The position numbers were made by a program, and so were the translations under genes. The notes under the pieces are model-generated. The model was given only the letters and a program-made list of their open reading frames with translations. It did no database searches and had not been told where the DNA came from. 64,000 nt of DNA from Bacteroidia bacterium (GTDB taxonomy: Bacteria > Bacteroidota > Bacteroidia > Chitinophagales > UBA2359), in NCBI GenBank assembly GCA_030427245.1, contig JAUHXA010000018.1, positions 40,777 to 104,776 of the forward strand, given 5' to 3'. Within the stretch, counting starts at the first letter, position 1; every line of letters starts with the position of its first letter. Below are positions 19,614-28,276 of this stretch, piece after piece.

Positions 19614-20162
19614 ATGACAAATTCAAAAAGTATCTTCAACCAAGTATTCACTTTGATTGCTCTTTTCGTATTGACCACATTATCTATCAGCAATGTATCG
19701 GCTCATACAGCAGATACAGAAATGACACAAAACCAAATCACCAACCAAATTGCAGTAGAAAACGATTTGACAGTGACTGCAAGCCCGTTTACTCCAATGA
19801 ATCCAAACTTTTATAGTCCTGCTGCAATGGGCATCAAGATAAAAATCAAGATTATCATCATCATCAAAAAGAAAAAGAAAAAAGGCGTAGTTGAAGCAGT
19901 TGGAATCAGAGTACCTCAAGAAAGTAAAACTATAGAATTGGCATCCAATGAAATTCTATTAGAAGTATCAAGAGAAGGAAACAGCTTTTTGATGCGACCA
20001 CTCAAAGGAGAATTTGCCAACAGTATTATTATATTTCAAGAAGGATTCAAAGTAAGTAAAGAAGTGTCCTTGAAGTTGGGTAGCAAAGAACCCTTTGCAT
20101 TGAAGGCTGCACAAAAAGGCATCAGGGTAAATACCTTAGGTAATTTTGAAATCCAAGATTAA
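19614..20162 (+). CDS. hypothetical secreted protein with K/I homopolymeric stretch
   Basis: Signal-peptide-like N-terminus (FTLIALFVLTTLSISNVSAHT); contains GIKIKIKIIIIIKKKKKKG. Confidence 0.7.
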   Translation: MTNSKSIFNQVFTLIALFVLTTLSISNVSAHTADTEMTQNQITNQIAVENDLTVTASPFTPMNPNFYSPAAMGIKIKIKIIIIIKKKKKKGVVEAVGIRVPQESKTIELASNEILLEVSREGNSFLMRPLKGEFANSIIIFQEGFKVSKEVSLKLGSKEPFALKAAQKGIRVNTLGNFEIQD

Positions 20163-20217
20163 ATTTGAATTGAATGAACCTATTGGAATCAAATAGACAA
20201 ATTTAAAAAAACAAAAC

Positions 20218-20263
20218 TCTCCATTTTACGATTGCAGTAAAATGGAGAGCTTTTGGTTTTTAT
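20218..20263 (+). terminator. Rho-independent terminator
   Basis: 13-bp perfect stem CTCTCCATTTTAC/GTAAAATGGAGAG, loop GATTGCA, T-rich tail. Confidence 0.85.
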
Positions 20264-20547
20264 TGTGTGTATGCCTTGGGCATGAAAGCTAATCAAATGT
20301 TTATGATTAAATGATTATTTAGTTCATGGTAAACTCGATATGAACTTCAATACTTAGTATAGAATCATCAAATTGTATTTTCTCTCAGTTCTAAATTGGA
20401 ACACAAAAAGATATTTGCAAATCTCATTTTTTTTCTTTATCTTCGGAAAAATGCATACCAACTTACTCCTCAAATTCCATTGATTATATTTGCTTTATAA
20501 GCAATTATTTTTCATAAATTTTATTTCACATCAAAACCCCAAAAATC

Positions 20548-21321
20548 ATGATCAACATTTTTGCAAAACGAGCAAAATGGGCATTCAGTTTGGTATTCAT
20601 TTTAATTGTCACTTTTTCCTATGCAGGTAGTCGAGAAATTGGCGGTTATGTCGATCAAGCAGAAAGTCGCTTTGTTCGAAACGTTTGGAACTTCATCAAA
20701 AACTTTCAAACAAGTCAAACTATTGGTTCTCACAGTTGGAAATATTACCAATATTACTGGGCAGAACCCTACCAATTTACAGGATCTTCACACGACAACT
20801 ATGTAGATGCAATGGATTTGGCTTATGTAGCTGGACATGGCAATTATCACTACATTCAAACAAATCAAAGTACTGGTCAAGGAGTCAATATAAAAAATGT
20901 TCCTCCTTATGGTGACAGTGGAGACGATTTGGAGTGGATGATTATTGAATCTTGTTATACCGTATCATCAGCTCCTGAAAAAGCAAATTGGTGGAGTGAC
21001 TATTCCAACATGTTTGGTGGACTACATCAACTGATAGGATTTCATACCTTGAGTCATTCCGACAATGGCATTCCCAACAACTACGCAAACAAACTTAAAA
21101 ACAATGGTTATCTATGGCAGTCTTGGTTTGATGCGGTCAATGAGGAACGTTGGTGGATTTTCAATCCGTCTTATTATGATGATCAATATGGCAGTAATTA
21201 CCCCTATCCAGGTTTGGCAAGTGCCATTGTAGCAAAGGGTTGTAAATACGATCGCCTTGGATCTTATGCAGCTGATCCCCCCGCAGGTACTTCAGGAATG
21301 CAAACTTTCTGGCAGTATTGA
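20548..21321 (+). CDS. secreted DUF6345-like protein (putative caspase-like/clan CD fold)
   Basis: Signal peptide; 'LAYVAGHGNYHYI' and 'DLEWMIIESCYTV' His/Cys pair; 'GGLHQLIGFHT'. Confidence 0.7.
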   Translation: MINIFAKRAKWAFSLVFILIVTFSYAGSREIGGYVDQAESRFVRNVWNFIKNFQTSQTIGSHSWKYYQYYWAEPYQFTGSSHDNYVDAMDLAYVAGHGNYHYIQTNQSTGQGVNIKNVPPYGDSGDDLEWMIIESCYTVSSAPEKANWWSDYSNMFGGLHQLIGFHTLSHSDNGIPNNYANKLKNNGYLWQSWFDAVNEERWWIFNPSYYDDQYGSNYPYPGLASAIVAKGCKYDRLGSYAADPPAGTSGMQTFWQY

Positions 21322-21382
21322 TACTATCACTACATCAAGTTCAGTCATATTAAATCTTTAGTTCATAATAAAAATAACAACA

Positions 21383-22420
21383 GTGAAACATATATATAAA
21401 ACATCATTTTTGATAGGCTCATTGATGCTTTTGGGACTATTCGTTATGTCTTCTCGATACATGAATCCCTCCACTGGAGATGAATTAGCATCTTACGAAC
21501 CCAGCGTATATAAAAACCTGATTACCTATACCAAAGGCGATTTGTTTGTTTTTGAAACAGAAAAACCTTCTTCTAAAAAGATAGCTCAGTTTAGCGAAAA
21601 ATCGGGTCAATTACTACGCAACCAACTCTCTGTGCCTACCATTAGAAGTAACGAGGTCATGGTACGTGCAAAATCAGATGAAACTGCTTTTTTTGAGGCA
21701 AATCTCTCTGAAGGTAAGTTGGCCTTCAATAAAGGAATGAAAAATTATTTGGAAGAAGGGGGTCGTGAATTACCTTCACAGGCAAGTGCCAATAAGGCTT
21801 CTCTTCAATTTATCCATGAAAGCGGGCTAGCACCCGAAAATAAGGAAGAATTAGTAATGATGCATTCAGGTGGTTTGCGAACTTCCTTTGCAGGTTCTAA
21901 TAAAACGATAGATGTATTGAGAACTGTGACCTATGGACGCTTGCTAGACGGTGTTCCTGTGTATGGTGCAGGTTCTAAAATCATCGTACAAGTAGGAAAC
22001 AAAGGAGAAATTGTCGGTGCTACTTCACGTTGGAAAAAAGTGCAAGAAACCTCCAAGAAAAGGGTTGGAGAAGTAGAGATGAAAAGTGCCCGAGATGCAG
22101 AAGTAGAAATGAAAAGACGACTACTGACCGAATTTGGAAAAGAAGCAAAATCCAAACTTGAAAATATGGCACTTGCTTATTATGATGGGGCGGGAACTCA
22201 TATCCAACCTGCTTACTTTTTTCAGGTCAAAGTGATGATTCCCCAAGTAAACAACGCACCTCCTGTCAGGTTTGACTATATGGGCATCATTCCTGCACTT
22301 GCCAATTCGCCTGAAAGAATTGAAGTGATGGATACGCCAAAGGAAGCTTCCCAAATCAAAAAGTTATCTTCTAAACCTACTTTAGATGTTCGAGAAAAAA
22401 ATCCGCGAGATATTGAATAA
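21383..22420 (+). CDS. hypothetical secreted protein with FTP/PepSY-propeptide-like region
   Basis: GTG start, signal/anchor N-term; 'RLLDGVPVYGAGSKIIVQVGNKGEIVGATSRWKKV' resembles the thermolysin propeptide (FTP) pattern. Confidence 0.6.
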   Translation: MKHIYKTSFLIGSLMLLGLFVMSSRYMNPSTGDELASYEPSVYKNLITYTKGDLFVFETEKPSSKKIAQFSEKSGQLLRNQLSVPTIRSNEVMVRAKSDETAFFEANLSEGKLAFNKGMKNYLEEGGRELPSQASANKASLQFIHESGLAPENKEELVMMHSGGLRTSFAGSNKTIDVLRTVTYGRLLDGVPVYGAGSKIIVQVGNKGEIVGATSRWKKVQETSKKRVGEVEMKSARDAEVEMKRRLLTEFGKEAKSKLENMALAYYDGAGTHIQPAYFFQVKVMIPQVNNAPPVRFDYMGIIPALANSPERIEVMDTPKEASQIKKLSSKPTLDVREKNPRDIE

Positions 22421-22595
22421 CACTATCTTGTGTTCTATAACACATTGCTAATTTATAGCCACTAATCATATTTTAGACTTTGAACGAAGGAGTATTGAGG
22501 CAAGAAATAAAATATTAATTGGTTATCATGTTTTACATCTTGCCTCCTATTTCACAATCCTTAGATTTAAAATTAAGTTATTAGCGAGAAGAATT

Positions 22596-22633
22596 GCAGT
22601 ACTGGTTTTGTCATTTTGCTCAACCAGTACTGC
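22596..22633. other. 12-bp stem-loop
   Basis: GCAGTACTGGTT (22596-22607)/AACCAGTACTGC (22622-22633), 14-nt loop. Confidence 0.7.
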
Positions 22634-22670
22634 TTATTTCAACCAGTAAGTCAAAATAATACGTAGTTAC

Positions 22671-23018
22671 ATGAGAAGTATTCTATCCAGTGTTTTATTT
22701 AGCTTATCTTGCTGTGTATTCAGCTTATTTTTGTTGGCAACAGATTGCCAAAATAAAACCAACAACAACCAAACTCAAGAAACATCCCAACCCAATACTT
22801 CTACTCCTCCAAGTGGATACGAGAAACCAACTATTCCTAAGCCAATCCCTATAGAAAATTTGGATAAAGACTGTTATGAGGCAGTTAACAACACCGAATC
22901 TATCCCCTGTCCTGACGTATATGCCCCTGTTTGTGGCTGCGATAATAAAAACTATAGCAATGCTTGTCAGGCTAAAAGGGAAGGAATCAAAAAGTGGACG
23001 GAGGGAAATTGTAAGTAG
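22671..23018 (+). CDS. lipoprotein with Kazal-type serine protease inhibitor domain
   Basis: 'CPDVYAPVCGCDNKNYSNACQAKREGIKKWTEGNC' Kazal pattern; hydrophobic N-terminus ending in LLATDC. Confidence 0.88.
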   Translation: MRSILSSVLFSLSCCVFSLFLLATDCQNKTNNNQTQETSQPNTSTPPSGYEKPTIPKPIPIENLDKDCYEAVNNTESIPCPDVYAPVCGCDNKNYSNACQAKREGIKKWTEGNCK

Positions 23019-23154
23019 TACTTCAAAATTAGAAGGTAGAAAATCCGCAACGTGATTTTATTGCAGGAGTTGAAGTGATTTATCCAAACTTTTGACCTTT
23101 CTAGGCGTTACATTTGCGAACAATCATTTCACAAAATTTAATCACATTTATCTC

Positions 23155-23592
23155 ATGAAAAGAAAAGCAACAGCCGTTTGGCAAGGCACAGGAACAGAAG
23201 GTACAGGAACGCTCACTTCTCCAAGTGGCGTATTGAAGGAAACCCCTTACAACTTTAAAGCAAGATTCAAGAATGAGGACGGAAAGGATGGCACTAATCC
23301 CGAAGAACTCATTGCAGCCTCACACGCAGGTTGTTTTACAATGGCTTTGAGTTTTGCGATAGCAAATGAAGGACATGCAGCCGATAAGTTGGATACAACT
23401 GCTACCGTCTCAATTGAAAAAGTAGAGGATGGCTTTGCAATTACAGGCATTGTGTTGGACTTGAAGGGAAAGGTAAGCGGCATGAGTAAGGAAAAGTTCA
23501 CCGAATTGGCAAATGGCGCTAAAGCGGGCTGTCCAATTTCAAAAGCATTGAGTAGCGTACCTATCAGCTTGAATGTGAGTTTTGAAGAATAA
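23155..23592 (+). CDS. OsmC family peroxiredoxin
   Basis: 'NPEELIAASHAGCFTMALSFAI' and 'AKAGCPISKAL' conserved Cys pair; track start 23092. Confidence 0.92.
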   Translation: MKRKATAVWQGTGTEGTGTLTSPSGVLKETPYNFKARFKNEDGKDGTNPEELIAASHAGCFTMALSFAIANEGHAADKLDTTATVSIEKVEDGFAITGIVLDLKGKVSGMSKEKFTELANGAKAGCPISKALSSVPISLNVSFEE

Positions 23593-23616
23593 TAATAGTG
23601 TATATAACTCACTTAT

Positions 23617-23760
23617 GTACACGACAAAAGTATGTATATAGAGTAAAACCTTATAGGTTACTTTTTAAAAGTTCGTACACATTTAATTATTTATATAAAA
23701 CACTGATAGAAAAATCACAATATTTAATTTTAAAATAACATAGAACGTTTTGCCCTATGC
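23617..23760. repeat. 144-bp palindromic MITE-like element, family 2 copy 2
   Basis: Ends GTACACGACAAAAG / CGTTTTGCCCTATGC; ACCTTATAGGTT at offset 31 exactly as in copy 1 (15998). Confidence 0.65.
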
Positions 23761-23961
23761 TATTTTTTTATATCCAAATTTGATTAATGGCTCTTCTTAC
23801 AACCATTAACAACCTTTTCCTATCTATAAAAATAGGCAATAAATTTTAATAATTTATTACTAATTTATTAAAAACCTAATTTCCTCGTAACTTGTTTTAA
23901 TACATGGAATTTCTTCCTATATTTGGCTTCTTAAAATTACAGCCATTTTAATACAAAATTG

Positions 23962-24903
23962 ATGAAAGAAGGATATGTCTACATTGCATTGAACTTAGTA
24001 AATGAACCAGATAAAGTAAAAATTGGATTTACTGCAAAAGAGCCGAATCAAAGAGCAAAAGATTTGAAAACAGAGGGAATGACTGGAAAATTTACTGCAA
24101 TCTATTGGATTCAAACGCCTTATTATAAGGAGTTTGAAAAAAGAGTTCATGCGAAGCTGAGAAGATATAGACATGCAAAGACAGAATTTTTCCGACTTTC
24201 TTCAAAAAAAGCTATTGATAAATTACAACAGTTTTGGAGCGAATTTGAGAAAGAACTAAATGTAAATCAAGGTATTGTTGTAAAAGATTTGAAACAAAAA
24301 ACACAAATAATTAAATGGTGGGAAAGCCTTGATTATCATTGGCGAAGAACATTTGTTAAAAACATCCCTTTGAATTTCGAGCCTACCGAGCAAGAACTTC
24401 TTGATGGTTTAATCAATGCTGTCTTGCACACAAATGATAAATCTTTGAAAAGAAAAATAGCGAAATGGATAGTTGATCCTAACTATAAGCGAAAAATCAA
24501 AGAATACTACAAAGAAGATTTAAACTACGCTCAAAGAATAGAATTTATATCCCATATAGATAAAACACCTTCTTTTGAAGAACTTAAACAAATACTTAGT
24601 TTAGAAAATCTTAACTGTTTTAATAATAATCAAATAAACATCTTATTTCCAGTTAAATCACTAAGAAAACTAAAACGCATTGATGCCTCTAATACTAAAA
24701 TAAAAAGTATTGAAGAATTGAGTGAACTAAAGTGTTTAGTAAAAGTTGCAATCAATCAAACACAAATAATAAGTTTAGCACCATTATATAAACACAAAAA
24801 AAACTTAACTATTAGTTGTGTCGGTTGCCCTATAAGTCGAAGCGAAAAAGAAAGAATTGTGAGAGAAACTGGAAACTGTATAATCAAAGAATCTTTTATG
24901 TGA
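23962..24903 (+). CDS. GIY-YIG (T5orf172-like) nuclease-domain protein with leucine-rich C-terminus
   Basis: 'EGYVYIALN...DKVKIGFTA...RAKDLKTEG...FEKRVHAKLRRYRHAKTEFFRL'; C-term 'LRKLKRIDASNTKIKSIEELSELKCLVKVAINQTQIISLAPL'. TTG alternative start at 23959. Confidence 0.82.
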   Translation: MKEGYVYIALNLVNEPDKVKIGFTAKEPNQRAKDLKTEGMTGKFTAIYWIQTPYYKEFEKRVHAKLRRYRHAKTEFFRLSSKKAIDKLQQFWSEFEKELNVNQGIVVKDLKQKTQIIKWWESLDYHWRRTFVKNIPLNFEPTEQELLDGLINAVLHTNDKSLKRKIAKWIVDPNYKRKIKEYYKEDLNYAQRIEFISHIDKTPSFEELKQILSLENLNCFNNNQINILFPVKSLRKLKRIDASNTKIKSIEELSELKCLVKVAINQTQIISLAPLYKHKKNLTISCVGCPISRSEKERIVRETGNCIIKESFM

Positions 24904-24940
24904 AAAAATATTCCGATTAATCTACTAATCACCAAAAAAC

Positions 24941-27900
24941 CTACTCTATAACAACCTCATCCACAAAAATCCAACATTTACCCCCAGCCCCTTTGTGCCA
25001 ATACGGAACCTCACCCCGATTTTTGGCGACTACCTTTACATATCGAGCCGTTTGATGCAGCTCTGCCACATAGTGTTTCACCTCCGACCCCTCCAACATT
25101 TCGACAGGAATCGCTGCTGTTTTGATGGTTTTCACCTCCTCAAAGTCTTTGCCATTGTTGGAGAGAGAGAAAGTAACCGAAGTCGGCAGAAAAATCCACG
25201 AATTTTGGTCTCGAAGACAACCTAGTGTGAGTCGGTGAATGTCCTGTTCTTTGCCCAAGTCAATCACCGCTTCCATATCAACGCCTTCATATCCCTGCCA
25301 TGAACCCGTCCGAAAATCGGAAGGCGCACGGATAAAATCAATCAAAGCCAAATCGCCACCGCCCGAATATTGTGGAGCATATTCCGTAAACAGTTTGATA
25401 TTTCGGTTTTCGGGGATTTTGAAGAATTTGGCTTCCATCGTTTGACTCTTCTTGCCGTTCTTTTTGGCTGCAAAAAACCTTAAAGTAATGCTTTCTTCAA
25501 TGAGTATAGGATTTTGATAAACAGGAGATTCCATTGTTGGTTCGCTTCCGTCCATTGTATAGTGAATCGCATCATCGCCCAAAACCGTTCCCAGTTCTAT
25601 AGTCGTTGATTCCATAAACGTTCTGTCGCCTTTTGCTACAAACGGAACAGGCACAATCAAATGTTCGGTAATGGCAGAAGTCGGCATATCTCGGCTGCTG
25701 CTTCCCCATTTTTCATTGGGTTTGTCGCCCATTTCAAAGACCAAAACACCGCCTTTCACCATATCTTCATGTCGCAAAAAAGAAGCCGTAAAAATTTGGT
25801 CATTGAAGGTCGCTCGCTGAATGTATTTGTTCTGACGAGAATTGTTTTTCGCTTCAATAACAAACTGTTTTCCATTCGGCAAGTTGATGGTTGCTTTGTC
25901 GAAAAGCGGTGAGCCAATCGCATAGATATTTTGGGCAGGGGTGACGGGATACATACCCATTGCAGACCAAACATACCAAGCCGACATTTGCCCACAATCC
26001 TCATTGCCCGATAGACCATCAGGTTTGTTTTGATACATTTCCTCCATGATTTGCCGCACCTTTTCCTGTGTTTTCCATGGTTTTCCGACATAGTTGTAGA
26101 GGTAGGCGATGTGGTGACTCGGCTCGTTGCCGTGGGCATATTGACCAATCAAACCCGTGATGTCTGCCTGTTCTCGTCCCGAAGTACCCGAATCTGCCGC
26201 AAAAATGGCATCCAAACGAGCATCCAAAACCGACTTGCCGCCCAAGAGTTGAATCCATCCTGCAATGTCTTGTGGCACATAATAGCTGTATTGCCAAGCA
26301 TTTGCCTCGGTATAATTGAAGTTTACCTCCGAAGGTTCAAAGGGCTGCCACCAAGTTTGGTTTAATTTGGCTCGCATAAATTGGGTTTCTGGGTCAAAAA
26401 CATTTTTGTAGGATTGACTGCGCTGCAAAAAGTATTGGTAGTCCTCCATTTTGCCCAAGTCCTTTGCCATCTGGGCAATACACCAATCGTCATAGGCATA
26501 CTCCAATGTCTTGGAAACCGATTCTGATTCCGACTCCGAAGGAATGTAACCCAATGTTTTGTAAGCCTCCAAACCCAAGTGATTCTGCTCCGCACTGTGT
26601 TTCATCGCTTCAAAAGCCAATTCCACATCATAATTTCGAATCCCTTTGAAGTAAGCATCTGCAATAACAGGAATCGCATGATAGCCAATCATACAACCTG
26701 TATAATTGCTCGCCAATTCCCAAATCGGTAAAATCCCACCTTCACGATATTGCGACAAAAAAGTGCGGATAAAATCGTTGGTTCGGTCAGGTTCTATCAA
26801 CGTGTAAAGCGGATTTGCCGCCCGATAAGTGTCCCAAAGCGAAAACACCGTATAGCGGTCAAAGCCCTCGGCAGTGTGAATTTGATTGTCCATGCCTCGG
26901 TATTTTCCGTCCACATCCGTAAAGAGATTGGGCGCAATCATCGTGTGGTAGAGAGCGGTGTAAAAAATGGTTTTTTGGTCTTCTGTTCCTCCTTCAATTT
27001 GGATTTTATTCAGTTGTTGAAGCCAGTCCGCCTGTGTTTCTTCCTTTGAAAAGTCCACTATCCAATCTTTTGAGCCTCGTGAGCTGTGTGGCATTTCTTC
27101 CTGTAAATTTTTTCTCGCTCCTTCAATGCTCACCGCCGAAATACCCACCTTTGCCATGATGATTTCATTCTCCTCGCCCTCCACATTTGCGTCAAATTTG
27201 ACATAGCCCTTTACATTTGTTCCTTTCAATTCCTTTGCTCCAATCTTAATGGTTTCGTCCAGTGCCAAACCAAATTGTTTGAAGGGTTTGGAGAATTGTA
27301 CCACAAAATAAATGTGTTGTTCTTTTGCCCAGGCATCCGAAATGCGGTAACCCTCTATTTCGCTGTCGTTTACGACCTTCAAGGAAGCCTCCAAAACCTT
27401 GTCTCGATGCAACAAGTCTATGATGATGTTGGCATCTGCTGTCTTAGGGAAAGTGTATTGGTGATGGGCTGTACGCTTTTTGGCGGCTAACCTAACATCA
27501 ATATTGTAGCTTGTCAGATAAGTGTGGTAATAGCCTGCGGTCGCATCCTCTCGGAAGTGACTGAAAGCCGAACGATATCCCCTTTCGCCATCCACACCAT
27601 TGTTGAGCGTCACCGTTCCAACAGTCGGCATCAACAATACATCGCCATAATCCGATACACCCGTTCCACTCAAATGCGTGTGACTGAATCCATATATCAA
27701 GCTATCGCTGTAATGGTATGCCGAACAACCATCCCAACCTTCTAAACGGGTGTCGGGACTGACTTGCACCATACCGAAAGGCGCTGTCGCACCGGGATAG
27801 GTATGTCCATGCCCGCCTGTACCGATGAAAGGGTTGACGTATTTTAGGTAGTCTTGCAGGTTTTCTTCGGGAATTTGGTAGGTAATTGAGTTTGTTGTTG

Positions 27901-27979
27901 GTTGATTAGCAGTATTATTGTTGCAGCCAACAACAGATAGGAGTATTAAAAATTGAAGGACTATTGCAGTATGTTTCAT
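24941..27979 (-). CDS. GH92 family glycosyl hydrolase (alpha-mannosidase-like) lipoprotein with F5/8-type C-terminal domain
   Basis: 'VNPFIGTGGHGHTYPGATAPFGMVQVSPDT', 'SGNEDCGQMSAWYVWSAMGMYPVTP'; lipobox LLSVVGC. Confidence 0.95.
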   Translation of the reverse strand: MKHTAIVLQFLILLSVVGCNNNTANQPTTNSITYQIPEENLQDYLKYVNPFIGTGGHGHTYPGATAPFGMVQVSPDTRLEGWDGCSAYHYSDSLIYGFSHTHLSGTGVSDYGDVLLMPTVGTVTLNNGVDGERGYRSAFSHFREDATAGYYHTYLTSYNIDVRLAAKKRTAHHQYTFPKTADANIIIDLLHRDKVLEASLKVVNDSEIEGYRISDAWAKEQHIYFVVQFSKPFKQFGLALDETIKIGAKELKGTNVKGYVKFDANVEGEENEIIMAKVGISAVSIEGARKNLQEEMPHSSRGSKDWIVDFSKEETQADWLQQLNKIQIEGGTEDQKTIFYTALYHTMIAPNLFTDVDGKYRGMDNQIHTAEGFDRYTVFSLWDTYRAANPLYTLIEPDRTNDFIRTFLSQYREGGILPIWELASNYTGCMIGYHAIPVIADAYFKGIRNYDVELAFEAMKHSAEQNHLGLEAYKTLGYIPSESESESVSKTLEYAYDDWCIAQMAKDLGKMEDYQYFLQRSQSYKNVFDPETQFMRAKLNQTWWQPFEPSEVNFNYTEANAWQYSYYVPQDIAGWIQLLGGKSVLDARLDAIFAADSGTSGREQADITGLIGQYAHGNEPSHHIAYLYNYVGKPWKTQEKVRQIMEEMYQNKPDGLSGNEDCGQMSAWYVWSAMGMYPVTPAQNIYAIGSPLFDKATINLPNGKQFVIEAKNNSRQNKYIQRATFNDQIFTASFLRHEDMVKGGVLVFEMGDKPNEKWGSSSRDMPTSAITEHLIVPVPFVAKGDRTFMESTTIELGTVLGDDAIHYTMDGSEPTMESPVYQNPILIEESITLRFFAAKKNGKKSQTMEAKFFKIPENRNIKLFTEYAPQYSGGGDLALIDFIRAPSDFRTGSWQGYEGVDMEAVIDLGKEQDIHRLTLGCLRDQNSWIFLPTSVTFSLSNNGKDFEEVKTIKTAAIPVEMLEGSEVKHYVAELHQTARYVKVVAKNRGEVPYWHKGAGGKCWIFVDEVVIE

Positions 27980-28276
27980 TTTGCAGTGCTGTTATTTTCC
28001 TTCAAATGTCGCCAAAATATGCCGATAAGAAATTAAGTTTTGTAAGATTTTTAAATATTCATTTGCAGGATTGTTTGTTAATACTTATTTTTGAATAGGA
28101 TTGATTAGGCAAAATTGTAAGCATTCAAAACATAGATACAAAAAGCAGTACAATCAACTATTCAGAAGGCGGCAAAAAAGAAATTTGAAGCAAGGGAAGC
28201 CTTTTGACTTGAATAAAAATACGCATATAGAATATTGGTGGTAAAATACAAAGCTTTGAACATAGGCTACAGAAAA

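Noticed and set aside
24941-27979. Polysaccharide utilisation locus around the GH92 gene
   Set aside because: No SusC/SusD pair or additional CAZymes are visible nearby.
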